Source: an uncultured Pseudomonadota bacterium (GTDB lineage: Bacteria; Pseudomonadota; Alphaproteobacteria; Rs-D84). Taken from it: DNA of 13,994 nucleotides. Each line of letters begins with the position of its first letter. The first letter of the stretch is position 1. The position numbers and the translations under genes were made by a program. Positions 5,812-13,216 of the stretch are shown here, piece after piece. Location of the stretch: assembly GCA_947306185.1 (NCBI GenBank), contig CAMZFU010000026.1, forward strand, positions 1 through 13,994. Direction: 5' to 3'. Under the pieces are notes generated by a model. It was given only the letters and a program-made list of their open reading frames with translations. It ran no database searches and had not been told where the DNA came from.

Positions 5812-6705
5812 ATGACAAAGACATATTCTGGATTTATTGCTATTGTTGGGCCAACAAATGCCGGCAAAAGCACATTGATGAATCAAATCATGGGGCGCAA
5901 GGTTTCAATTGTTTCGCACAAGGTTCAGACCACGCGAACCAATTTGCGTGCAATAAAAATGGTTGGCGCGCGCCAATTGATTTTTGTTGATACACCGGGA
6001 ATTTTCCGCCCCGCACGTCGATTGGACAGGGCGATGGTTGGTGCGGCCATGGATGCGCTGGCTGATGCGGATGCGATATTGTTGATAATTGATGCGACCA
6101 AGGGACTAACCGACACTGTACGCGGATTAATTGAAAAAATTCGTGATCATAAAAACCTGTTCGTTGCGCTTAACAAAACCGATGCTGCCAAGAAACCAGA
6201 GTTATTGCCAATCGCGGCGGAGTTGAACAATTTGGCGCCATTCCGTGAAATATTTATGATTTCGGCTATGAAAAATGACGGTGTTACGGAAATGCTAAAT
6301 TCCCTGGCAGATGTAATGCCAGAATCGCCATATTTGTTTGAGGCACAAGATGCAACTGATGTTCCAGATAATCTATACTTGGCGGAATTAACGCGCGAAA
6401 AGATATATCGCTTTATTCACCAAGAATTGCCTTATCACATCAATGTTGTGACGGAACATGTTGATGTTGATAACGAAGGTGTATTGGACATATATCAAAA
6501 AATTGTTGTGGCCAGTGAAGGTCACAAAAAGATTGTTGTGGGACGTGGGGGGGCGCAATTAAAAAAAATAGGAACGGCGGCGCGGCACGATATCCAAGAC
6601 CAATGGGGTGTTAATGCACGCCTGCATCTGTTTGTGCGTGTTGAAGAAAATTGGGAAGATATGGCAGAAAACTACACCGACCAAGGATTAGAGTTTAAGA
6701 AGTAA
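5812..6705 (+). CDS. era: GTPase Era
   Basis: Binds the 3' end of 16S rRNA and acts in 30S subunit maturation. From the ATG at 5812 it has 297 residues, the normal length. The GTPase motifs are G1 GPTNAGKS (13-20), a G2 region around TTRT (40-43), G3 DTPG (60-63), G4 NKTD (121-124) and G5 SA (151-152). The C-terminal KH domain (about 200-280) has the RNA-binding loop GRGG (244-247). A TTG at 5791 would add seven residues, but it lies upstream of the -10 box, so it is rejected as the start. No Shine-Dalgarno site is present. The stop TAA is directly followed by the ATG of queA with no spacer, which implies translational coupling. Confidence 0.95.
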   Translation: MTKTYSGFIAIVGPTNAGKSTLMNQIMGRKVSIVSHKVQTTRTNLRAIKMVGARQLIFVDTPGIFRPARRLDRAMVGAAMDALADADAILLIIDATKGLTDTVRGLIEKIRDHKNLFVALNKTDAAKKPELLPIAAELNNLAPFREIFMISAMKNDGVTEMLNSLADVMPESPYLFEAQDATDVPDNLYLAELTREKIYRFIHQELPYHINVVTEHVDVDNEGVLDIYQKIVVASEGHKKIVVGRGGAQLKKIGTAARHDIQDQWGVNARLHLFVRVEENWEDMAENYTDQGLEFKK

Positions 6706-8154
6706 ATGTTACATACATCAGATTTTGATTTTGAATTACCATCGGAATTAATTGCATCACACCCATTAGAGAAACGCGATGCGTCCCGTATGTTGGTTGT
6801 TCGCAGTTCCCCTCCGTTGGAGGGGTGCCCACAGGGCGGGGTGGTTAGGGATACTGCAAATTATCGCGCATTGCCATTTAATCCAAAATTAAAACAACGT
6901 GCAAGTGAACTTCGCAAGGCTGGCAATCTGCCCGAAGCATTACTTTGGAACGAGATAAAAAACAAAAAATTAAATGGACTTGATTTTGACAGGCAAAAGA
7001 TAATTGGCAATTATATCGTTGACTTTTTCTGTGCCTCAAAATTTTTGGTGATAGAAATAGACGATAACACACATGATTTCAAGGTCGATTACGATGTAGC
7101 GCGCGATGAATATCTGAAATCATTAAATTTAACCGTGATACATGTATCCGCCAAAGAAGTGTTGCAAGACCCCCACGGTGTATATGAATGGCTTTCTAAC
7201 CACCCCGACACTTCGTGCCACCCCTCCAATGGAGTGGAACTTTTAGATAAACATATTCGTGATTTCTTGGACTATTTGCGCCCAGGGGATGTTGTTGTAT
7301 TTAACAATTCGCGTGTTATTCCGGCGCGCTTTGATGCGGACGGACACGAAATAACATTACATACCGCGGTTGACGATAAAAATTGGTGGGGGTTGTGCAA
7401 AAAGTTTAACAAGGTAAATATTGGTGATACCTTAACAATGGCGGATGGCACAACAATTACCGTTATGGATAAAGATGCAGAAAGTGGCTTGCTGTTGCGA
7501 TTTAATTGCGACAATGTTTTTGATGTGTTGTCACATGTTGGGAAAATGCCTTTGCCACCATATATGAAACGCGAGGCCGAAGTTGCCGACCAAACACGTT
7601 ATCAAACGGTCTATGCCGATCCATTGGGGTCAATGGCGGCACCAACGGCGGGACTGCATTTTACCGATGAATTGATGGCCGAAATAGAAAACCGTGGTGC
7701 AAAGATTGTAAAGGTTACTTTACACGTTGGCGCGGGGACATGGATGCCGGTTAAAACGGAAAATCTGAATGAACATAAAATGCACAGTGAATGGTGCTGT
7801 ATCACACCGGCGCAGGCGGAAATAATAAACAATGCCACGCGTGTAATTGCGGTTGGAACAACATCTATGCGAACATTAGAATCTGCGGCCCAGGGGGCGC
7901 CCGACGGAAAACGTGTCGCACCAATATGCCGCACGACCGATATATTCATTACACCGGGGTATAAGTTTCGTGCGGTTGATGTGTTGTTGACCAATTTTCA
8001 TTTACCCAAATCAACATTGTTTATGTTGGTGTCCGCGTTCGCAGGATTGAACGAGATGAAGACCGCATACGCCCACGCGGTTGCACAGCGGTATCGTTTC
8101 TTCAGTTATGGTGATTGTTGCTTATTATTTAGAAAGGACGCACCAAATGGATAA
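6706..8154 (+). CDS. queA: QueA (tRNA preQ1 ribosyltransferase-isomerase) with in-frame DUF559 domain insertion
   Basis: QueA transfers the ribosyl part of S-adenosylmethionine to preQ1 in tRNA, making epoxyqueuosine. The 482-residue frame is about 145 residues longer than the family. Residues 1-33 are a normal QueA start (DFDFELP, SHPLEKRDASRMLVV). Residues 34-178 come from the inserted element and contain a DUF559 nuclease-like domain (about 56-165). From 179 QueA resumes with IRDFLDYLRPGD and SRVIPARF. Later motifs are intact: KMPLPPYMKR (about 281), APTAGLHFT (about 310), LHVGAGTW, MHSEW, VGTTSMRTLE (about 383), TNFHLPKSTLFMLVSAFAG (about 430-448) and YRFFSYGD. Removing the insert leaves about 337 residues, the usual size. 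It starts directly after the era stop and overlaps the next gene by 8 bases. The domain identities are read directly. That the chimera is functional is inferred from the intact frame and motifs. Confidence 0.92.
   Translation: MLHTSDFDFELPSELIASHPLEKRDASRMLVVRSSPPLEGCPQGGVVRDTANYRALPFNPKLKQRASELRKAGNLPEALLWNEIKNKKLNGLDFDRQKIIGNYIVDFFCASKFLVIEIDDNTHDFKVDYDVARDEYLKSLNLTVIHVSAKEVLQDPHGVYEWLSNHPDTSCHPSNGVELLDKHIRDFLDYLRPGDVVVFNNSRVIPARFDADGHEITLHTAVDDKNWWGLCKKFNKVNIGDTLTMADGTTITVMDKDAESGLLLRFNCDNVFDVLSHVGKMPLPPYMKREAEVADQTRYQTVYADPLGSMAAPTAGLHFTDELMAEIENRGAKIVKVTLHVGAGTWMPVKTENLNEHKMHSEWCCITPAQAEIINNATRVIAVGTTSMRTLESAAQGAPDGKRVAPICRTTDIFITPGYKFRAVDVLLTNFHLPKSTLFMLVSAFAGLNEMKTAYAHAVAQRYRFFSYGDCCLLFRKDAPNG
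6806..6848 (+). repeat. Left inverted repeat of the queA element
   Basis: 43 bp, GC-rich, pairing with 7196-7240 except for a few substitutions and a 2-base gap. It contains its own hairpins: CCCCTCC (6809-6815) with GGAGGGG (6819-6825) around GTT, and GCCC (6827-6830) with GGGC (6834-6837) around ACA. In frame it encodes SPPLEGCPQGGVV. Confidence 0.85.
7196..7240 (-). repeat. Right inverted repeat of the queA element
   Basis: 45 bp, the inverse of 6806-6848. Exact shared blocks, read outside to inside, include GTTCC, TTGGAGGGGTG and CGGGGTGGTTAG. Its internal hairpin (CCCCTCC/GGAGTGG around AAT) has one mismatch, so this end has decayed more. In frame it encodes HPDTSCHPSNGVE, with no stop. 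Confidence 0.85.
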
Positions 8155-8812
8155 TGATACATTACCGTGGACACGGGAATTGGTAAATCGTTTGGGGTAT
8201 CCGTTTCATAGTGCAAGACATTGGAAGGTATCTTTTACGGAATCTGATATAAAGTATATAGAAACTGTCATTATGGCTGATAAATTATATCGCCCCGTGA
8301 CCCAGAATGTAAACGCGTATCGCAAATTCGAAAGCAAAGAAGAAGCACTACAAAAATATAATTCATACGAACGGTTTCATCGTTTTATTTTGCGTGGTTA
8401 CACGGCCGAGATACAATTTTTTGAACGGTTTATGGATGATGAAAATTGCCCACACAATGTTAAATATTTTTTATGGTGCCATTTGGGAAACTTGCGTACA
8501 ACATTAGAATCTTATAGAGAGCTTGCCAAAGAATACTATGGTGTGAAAGATGACAAGAATACCGGGTTTTCAACCGCAGACCAACAAAGGTTAGAATTCT
8601 TTACTGAAAGTTGGTTTAGAACCGTATGTGTTCGCAAACACAAAAAATATGCAATGCCATCACGTAGAAAAAATAAAAAGAAGCGTGTACCGAAAATTCA
8701 TGGTGTTGCGCCCAAAACATTACAACCAAAATTGCGCCAAAATATAGATAATATACCGACGGTGTATATGGTCCTTGTAGAACGTACGTACCCAAATAAA
8801 AAGGAGAGATAG
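8147..8812 (+). CDS. Unknown 221-residue protein in the queuosine operon
   Basis: Not recognised. The ATG at 8147 has AAGGA about 8 bases upstream and overlaps the queA end by 8 bases (ATGGATAA), so an upstream start is not needed. Residues 1-160 look globular and helical, rich in aromatic residues (for example YERFHRFILRGYTAEIQFFERF at 74-95) and with Cys101, Cys111 and Cys161. Residues 163-197 are strongly basic (RKHKK, RRKNKKKR), suggesting nucleic-acid contact. The end (200-215) returns to a short strand-like VYMVLVERTY. There is no signal peptide or membrane segment. The stop TAG is one base from the M16 peptidase start. Its placement between queA and tgt hints at a tRNA- or RNA-related job, but that is inference from location and charge only. 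Confidence 0.85.
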   Translation: MDNDTLPWTRELVNRLGYPFHSARHWKVSFTESDIKYIETVIMADKLYRPVTQNVNAYRKFESKEEALQKYNSYERFHRFILRGYTAEIQFFERFMDDENCPHNVKYFLWCHLGNLRTTLESYRELAKEYYGVKDDKNTGFSTADQQRLEFFTESWFRTVCVRKHKKYAMPSRRKNKKKRVPKIHGVAPKTLQPKLRQNIDNIPTVYMVLVERTYPNKKER

Positions 8813-8813
8813 T

Positions 8814-10091
8814 ATGCAATATAACGCGACATTACATAAATTATCAAATGGCATTACGGTGATACTGGATCCGATGGATGTCGCCACGGACGAGGTCAGT
8901 GTATGTTTCCACACCGGCGGTAATGATGAAACGCCCGACGAATATGGCCTTACACATTTTTGTGAACATATGTTCTGTGCCGGTACACCGCGTTTCCCGA
9001 CACAGCGTCGCGCAAATGATTATATGGCCGACCACGGGGGCAGTGTCAACGCACGCACCGGCCTGTCGCGTATTGAATTTGTTGGGCGCATTGTTGCAAG
9101 AAACCTTGATGTATTAATAGATTTTACCGCGGACAGGTTGCAAAATGCCCTGTTTGATGAAAAGGTAATTGATAACGAACGCGGGGTTATTATCGAAGAA
9201 TTGCGTCGTGCACTTTCGCGTGAAAATACAAAAATGCGTATATTCTGCGACAAGAGTTTATTTAACCTGTATGTACCAAATGGCAAAGTCGTTTTGGGAA
9301 CACCCGAAACAATTAATTCTTTTACACGCGACCAAATGCGGGAATTTATCGCACGTCGTATGTCGGCACACAATTGCCTTATTTGTGTATCCGGTAAAAT
9401 AGAAAACCAAGACGAATTGTTAAAGACATTAGAAGAAAAGTTTTCTTTCCTGCCAACACACGATGTTTCGGTGAATCAAAAAATGACTTACACCGCGTGC
9501 CGTGCACATAATTTATTGCCGGACCGTAAAAACGTTGTGTTGGAAATTCTGTTCCCAGAAAAGTGGCCGGATACGGATGAAAACCTGTTCCAAAATTTGT
9601 GTATTGGAAAGTTTTCTAATTGTCTGCGTCAAAAATTGTTTGATGTATTGCGGTCGGAAAACGGCCTAACATATGGGGTTAATATGACAGGATATGGAAA
9701 TATGTTCACATCTGTGTGTGGTCCACGTATTGAAACTGATGTCGAAAATGTTGAACGTGTTGTCGCATTGGCGGCGCAGACCGCGCACAAGGTTTATGCG
9801 GAAAATTGGCCTACGGATACAGATTTGGTGCGGTATAAAAATCAAAATGAATTGATGCGCGCAAATTTCTTGGAAAGTAACGCGGATCGTTGTGATCGTA
9901 TTGTCACAGATTGGTTGATTTATAAGCGTATGTACGATTTTAATAAACAAACAAAATTGTCGGACAGTATTACCAACGCCGATGTTATAAAATACACGCG
10001 TGATTACTTTGACGGGCCGATGTCAATTATTACACATGGTCCAAAATGCGATGGTGATTTAGAACAAATATGGCACGATAATTTTAGATAG
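8814..10091 (+). CDS. M16 family zinc peptidase
   Basis: A 425-residue single-chain member of the pitrilysin/M16B family (processing-peptidase-like). The inverted zinc motif HFCEH (48-52) has His48, Glu51 and His52. The third ligand is in the ERGVIIEE helix (Glu128 by the usual spacing of about 76 residues). The C-terminal half keeps the LRSENGLTYG segment that carries the family's conserved Arg and Tyr (around residues 275-285). There is no signal peptide, so it is probably cytoplasmic. The ATG at 8814 has AAGGAG upstream and begins one base after the previous stop. The substrate is unknown. Members next to unrelated housekeeping genes are common, so a direct role in queuosine synthesis is not implied. 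Confidence 0.92.
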   Translation: MQYNATLHKLSNGITVILDPMDVATDEVSVCFHTGGNDETPDEYGLTHFCEHMFCAGTPRFPTQRRANDYMADHGGSVNARTGLSRIEFVGRIVARNLDVLIDFTADRLQNALFDEKVIDNERGVIIEELRRALSRENTKMRIFCDKSLFNLYVPNGKVVLGTPETINSFTRDQMREFIARRMSAHNCLICVSGKIENQDELLKTLEEKFSFLPTHDVSVNQKMTYTACRAHNLLPDRKNVVLEILFPEKWPDTDENLFQNLCIGKFSNCLRQKLFDVLRSENGLTYGVNMTGYGNMFTSVCGPRIETDVENVERVVALAAQTAHKVYAENWPTDTDLVRYKNQNELMRANFLESNADRCDRIVTDWLIYKRMYDFNKQTKLSDSITNADVIKYTRDYFDGPMSIITHGPKCDGDLEQIWHDNFR

Positions 10092-10146
10092 GATTCATCA
10101 AAAGGAACAAGAAAAATTACCATAAATAAAAAGGAGTGGATGGCCC

Positions 10147-11259
10147 ATGTCATTAAAGTTTAACTTAATTGCAACGGATGGAAACGCGCGTCGCGGGTCG
10201 GTGGAAACGGCACATGGAACTTTTCAGACCCCGGCTTTTATGGCGGTTGGAACAGCGGCCACGGTCAAGGCGCTTACAATGGACCAAGTTGCCTCAACGG
10301 GAACCGAAGTCATTTTGGGTAACACATATCATTTGATGATGCGCCCCGGTGGTGATTTGGTGGAAAAGATGGGCGGCCTGCATAAATTCGGTGGATGGCA
10401 CGGGCCAATTTTAACCGATAGCGGTGGTTTTCAGGTTATGTCGCTGTCTAATCTGGTCAAGATGAAGGAAGAGGGCGTAGAATTTACATCACACATTGAT
10501 GGCGGAATTAAACATTTCTTGCGTCCCGAAGATTCTGTGCATATTCAACACCAATTGGATTCCAATATTACAATGGTTTTGGACGAATGTCTGCATTTAC
10601 CAACCGACCGGAAACGTGCCGAAAAGAACGTTGATATGGTTACACGTTGGGCAAAGCGCAGCAAAGATGCATTTGTTAATCGTGACGGATACGGAATATT
10701 TGGAATTGTCCAAGGTGCCGATTATAAAGATTTGCGTGAAAAATCTGCGCGTGAATTGACGGCAATTGGTTTTGATGGATATGCGATTGGTGGTTTGGCC
10801 GTGGGCGAACCCCAGGATGTTATGTTTGATATGATTGCGACGGTTACCCCGGTGTTGCCAAACGACAGGCCGCGTTATTTAATGGGGGTTGGAACGCCGT
10901 TGGATATTTTGGGCGCGGTGGAACGTGGTGTTGATATGTTTGATTGTGTTATGCCAACACGTGCGGGGCGTACGGCAATGGCATTTACGCGTCATGGCAC
11001 AATGAATATGCGTAATGCAAAATATCGCGAAGATGAAACCCCACTGGACGATAAATGTGGTTGTCCGGCATGTAAACTTTCGCGCGCATATTTGCATCAC
11101 CTGATAAAGTGTAACGAAATTTTGGGTGCGACACTTTTGACACAGCATAACCTTTGGTTCTATCAAGATTTGATGCGTGGCATTCGCGAAAGTATAGAGC
11201 AGGGACGTTTTCAAGACTTTAAAAAAGAATTTATAAAAAAATACATGGGTGAAAACTAA
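10147..11259 (+). CDS. tgt: tRNA-guanine transglycosylase (queuine/preQ1 insertase)
   Basis: Replaces guanine-34 with preQ1 in GUN-anticodon tRNAs (Asp, Asn, His, Tyr), the step directly before QueA. The 370 residues are full length. Asp91 in LTDSGGFQVMSL is the general-base position, DEC (146-148) lies in the substrate pocket, and GGLAVGE (215-221) and the nucleophile Asp266 in MFDCVMPTR (264-272) are present. The zinc ligands are Cys304, Cys306, Cys309 (CGCPAC) and His334, with one residue fewer between Cys309 and His than in E. coli. AAGGAG lies upstream. An earlier ATG at 10140 is out of frame, so the start at 10147 is used. It follows the M16 gene by 55 bases with no terminator between. 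Confidence 0.96.
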   Translation: MSLKFNLIATDGNARRGSVETAHGTFQTPAFMAVGTAATVKALTMDQVASTGTEVILGNTYHLMMRPGGDLVEKMGGLHKFGGWHGPILTDSGGFQVMSLSNLVKMKEEGVEFTSHIDGGIKHFLRPEDSVHIQHQLDSNITMVLDECLHLPTDRKRAEKNVDMVTRWAKRSKDAFVNRDGYGIFGIVQGADYKDLREKSARELTAIGFDGYAIGGLAVGEPQDVMFDMIATVTPVLPNDRPRYLMGVGTPLDILGAVERGVDMFDCVMPTRAGRTAMAFTRHGTMNMRNAKYREDETPLDDKCGCPACKLSRAYLHHLIKCNEILGATLLTQHNLWFYQDLMRGIRESIEQGRFQDFKKEFIKKYMGEN

Positions 11260-11317
11260 TCTGTTGATTTTATTTTGTAAATGTTAAAGAATCAGAATAT
11301 CAACAAAAGGATACCCC

Positions 11318-12301
11318 ATGGCAAAAAAAGAAATAGAAGTAATTGATCGCGGTGGTGCGAAAACTGTCGCAAAAAAAACATCTGTTATAACACACGCCAA
11401 ACGCATATTTATAATCGTATCTGTGATATGGTTGGCCTTTGTCGCGTGGTTCCCATTGTATGTAAAATCACACTATTCGGGACCAATTAAAAAGTCCATC
11501 GTTGTATCCATGTTCTTTGATTTGCAACGCAATATCGTGGAACAATATGAAAGGTTATTGGCCGGTATCAAAGATGCAATCAATCTTGAAAAGCCGGTGA
11601 ATATTGCAATTCAAAAGGTCAAGATTGTTGAAAAGCAAGTAGATAAAGTGACCGACACTACGGCCAAGGCCAAAAATACGACCGCCAAGGCCAAAGAAAC
11701 AACATCTGGGGTCAAAGGTTTAACTGGTTTAGCAAACAAATTTGGTATTAAAACCGATGCGGTCGATAATGTCGTGGCCAAGGCCGATGGTACAATTGAC
11801 AAGGCAAATGCCGGTATTGACAAGGTTGATAATGTTGCCAAAATGGTAAATGAAAAATTAGATACTGTTGAAAAAGAATTGGTCAAGGTATCACAAATCG
11901 AAGTTGATAAAATGATAGACGAAGCCGTCAAAAAACAACTGGATAAAAGTTCTGGTGGTTTGGGAACAACATTATTGACCAATTACGGAATCAAACATGT
12001 GTATCCATGGCGCCCGTCTTCGTGGCCGGTTGCGGTAAAAATCTATAATGATTTGGAAAAGTCAAATGTTGGTGTGGTTCAAATTTTAACCCGCACAGTA
12101 AATAAATATTTTGGCTATGTTGCATGGGGATTAGTAATTGCGGCATGGGCGTTGGGTTTGTATATCTGGACAATGATACGTGGCAAATACAAGGCGGTAA
12201 TCGCACCGTTTATCGTATGCCCACGTTGCGGCCACGCATTTGCAGATAAACGCACCGCGGTAAGTTTCTTGAAATTACTGCAACCATGGAAATGGTTCTA
12301 A
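11318..12301 (+). CDS. Unknown two-pass membrane protein with long helical domain and CxxC knuckle
   Basis: Not recognised. The 327 residues comprise a basic N-terminus, a membrane segment at about 29-49, and a long charged helical region (about 60-250). A second membrane segment lies at about 266-287, followed by a short tail with CPRCGH (301-306), half of a zinc-ribbon type site. Expected topology is both ends in the cytoplasm and about 215 residues in the periplasm. The helical part has seven-residue repeats TTAKAKN/TTAKAKE (114-127), encoded by two near-identical 21-base units at 11657-11698. Looser repeats of the form VDNV-AKADGTIDKANAGIDKVDNV follow (149-173), typical of extended coiled coils that may span the periplasm. 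AAAGG precedes the ATG. It lies 58 bases after tgt with no terminator between, so it may be the end of that operon. Function unknown. Confidence 0.85.
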   Translation: MAKKEIEVIDRGGAKTVAKKTSVITHAKRIFIIVSVIWLAFVAWFPLYVKSHYSGPIKKSIVVSMFFDLQRNIVEQYERLLAGIKDAINLEKPVNIAIQKVKIVEKQVDKVTDTTAKAKNTTAKAKETTSGVKGLTGLANKFGIKTDAVDNVVAKADGTIDKANAGIDKVDNVAKMVNEKLDTVEKELVKVSQIEVDKMIDEAVKKQLDKSSGGLGTTLLTNYGIKHVYPWRPSSWPVAVKIYNDLEKSNVGVVQILTRTVNKYFGYVAWGLVIAAWALGLYIWTMIRGKYKAVIAPFIVCPRCGHAFADKRTAVSFLKLLQPWKWF

Positions 12302-12328
12302 TACATAATGTGTACTTTTTATAAGTTG

Positions 12329-12359
12329 TCCTGGTAATAGACATTGTCTGTTATCAGGA
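12329..12359. promoter_or_regulatory. Strong hairpin in the leader of the gene at 12395
   Basis: TCCTGGTAATAGAC (12329-12342) and GTCTGTTATCAGGA (12346-12359) form a 14-bp stem with only two G-T wobbles and a 3-base loop ATT. No T-run follows on either strand, so it is not a standard intrinsic terminator. It ends 35 bases before the ATG at 12395. It could be an mRNA leader structure, a protein-binding inverted repeat or an RNA processing signal. Confidence 0.6.
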
Positions 12360-12394
12360 GAGGGCTGTGGTAATTAAATTATTAGGAGTAAATT

Positions 12395-13207
12395 ATGACG
12401 ATAAAAAAAATAACAGATAAAGAACTGGAAATATTGGAACAAGAGTTTAAAAAGAAATTACAAAAAGGGTTGGACGATAAGAAAAAGTATCAAGAACTTG
12501 AAAAAAAATATCCTTGGTTTGTCAAAAGTATGCGACGCGAAAAAAGAAATAAAAATCTTAGAGAAAAAAGCCCATATTTTTTGGATTTGGTGTACACCAC
12601 AGATGCGTTTTTCTTGGAAATTGTTGACGAGGGTATCAAAGTTATAGTTCCTATTGAGGGGGATAATACAAGATTCTACAGGATGCATACGGAAAAAGGT
12701 TTTGTTTTTCATGAAACTAAACCAGAGATAGCACAAAAAACACTAATGAAACAGTATAAAGATTATGACGTTCTTTATATAAACGATTCTTTTGAAATAA
12801 GCGCCAAACCAGATAAAGATTTTGGGGTTGTGGCGTATGTATGTGTGCCTAAAAATGACAAGAAATATAAAAAATCTAAACGTGACCGTTTAGCGTTCAT
12901 CAAAAAAGTATTAAAAAATTATTGTTGGCAAACTAACGATTGGGACCTTTGGGTTGTGAATAGGTTTGACTTTAAAAATAAAATAGATTTTTACTCGTTA
13001 TCTTATTCTGATAATCAAAACACATTTAGCGCAGAAGATGAAAAGTGGTTCAAAAAATGTAAAACAAAATATGGCATAACACAAAACGAGATAAATATCG
13101 CGAAATCAATAATTAAAGTGCATAAATACAAATTCAGTGATTTTGTTTTTACGCCGAAATCTAAAACATCATTAAATATTGATATATGGTCCGGACTTGA
13201 AAATTAA
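12395..13207 (+). CDS. Unknown lysine-rich 270-residue protein
   Basis: Not recognised. The AT-rich gene has AGGAG 8 bases before its ATG. Residues 1-58 are very charged and predicted coiled coil or helix, with many Lys and Glu. About 60-150 look like alternating strands (YFLDLVYTTDAFFLEIVDEG, then FGVVAYVCV). A Lys-rich segment lies at 153-175, and two short aromatic segments (WDLWVVNRFDF and IDFYSLSYSD, 183-206) follow. The C-terminal 60 residues are helical. There is no signal peptide or membrane segment. The nearly exclusive use of A/T-ending Lys, Ile and Asn codons contrasts with the era-tgt genes and suggests a gene of separate origin. The 52-codon gene starts 9 bases after its stop, so they are likely co-transcribed. 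Confidence 0.8.
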   Translation: MTIKKITDKELEILEQEFKKKLQKGLDDKKKYQELEKKYPWFVKSMRREKRNKNLREKSPYFLDLVYTTDAFFLEIVDEGIKVIVPIEGDNTRFYRMHTEKGFVFHETKPEIAQKTLMKQYKDYDVLYINDSFEISAKPDKDFGVVAYVCVPKNDKKYKKSKRDRLAFIKKVLKNYCWQTNDWDLWVVNRFDFKNKIDFYSLSYSDNQNTFSAEDEKWFKKCKTKYGITQNEINIAKSIIKVHKYKFSDFVFTPKSKTSLNIDIWSGLEN

Positions 13208-13216
13208 GGGGTAAAA

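Larger units (their letters stand above)
6806..7240 (+). mobile_element. Small inverted-repeat element carrying a DUF559 coding domain, inserted in queA
   Basis: A 435-bp unit (exactly 145 codons) bounded by inverted repeats of 43 and 45 bp. Between them lies a DUF559 domain: LPFNPKLK (56-63), LRKAGN (69-74), E77 before LLW, DRQKIIGNYIVDFFC (95-109, Asp106) and VIEIDDNTH (115-123, Glu117, Asp119). Then come YDVARDEYL (129-137) and LTVIHVSAKEVL (142-153). DUF559 belongs with the YcjD/Vsr-like PD-(D/E)XK nucleases. The common Gly after IEID is Asp here. There is no stop in the reading frame and no good independent ribosome site; a TTG at 6871 (residue 56) is the best internal start. No target-site duplication is seen. 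It most resembles a palindromic, protein-embedded element, in the manner of Rickettsia palindromic elements, but with a whole domain inside. Confidence 0.8.

Noticed and set aside
6806..7240. Intein or CRISPR-type explanation for the queA insert
   Set aside because: There are no intein splice-junction residues (no Cys/Ser at the start with His-Asn at the end) and no repeated spacer pattern. The inverted repeats and the DUF559 domain fit an insertion element better.
8081..8146. Upstream extension of the 221-residue gene into queA
   Set aside because: The ATG at 8147 has its own AAGGA site, and the extension only overlaps conserved QueA sequence in another frame.
11262..11305. TGTTGAT ... ATCAACA inverted repeat after tgt
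   Set aside because: The 7-bp arms are 30 bases apart with no T-run, so it is neither a terminator nor a clear operator.
11611..11982. Minus-strand 123-residue frame rich in Leu/Ser/Thr
   Set aside because: It is antisense to the repetitive Lys/Val/Asp-rich part of the 11318 gene and mirrors its repeats. It has no ribosome site or family likeness.
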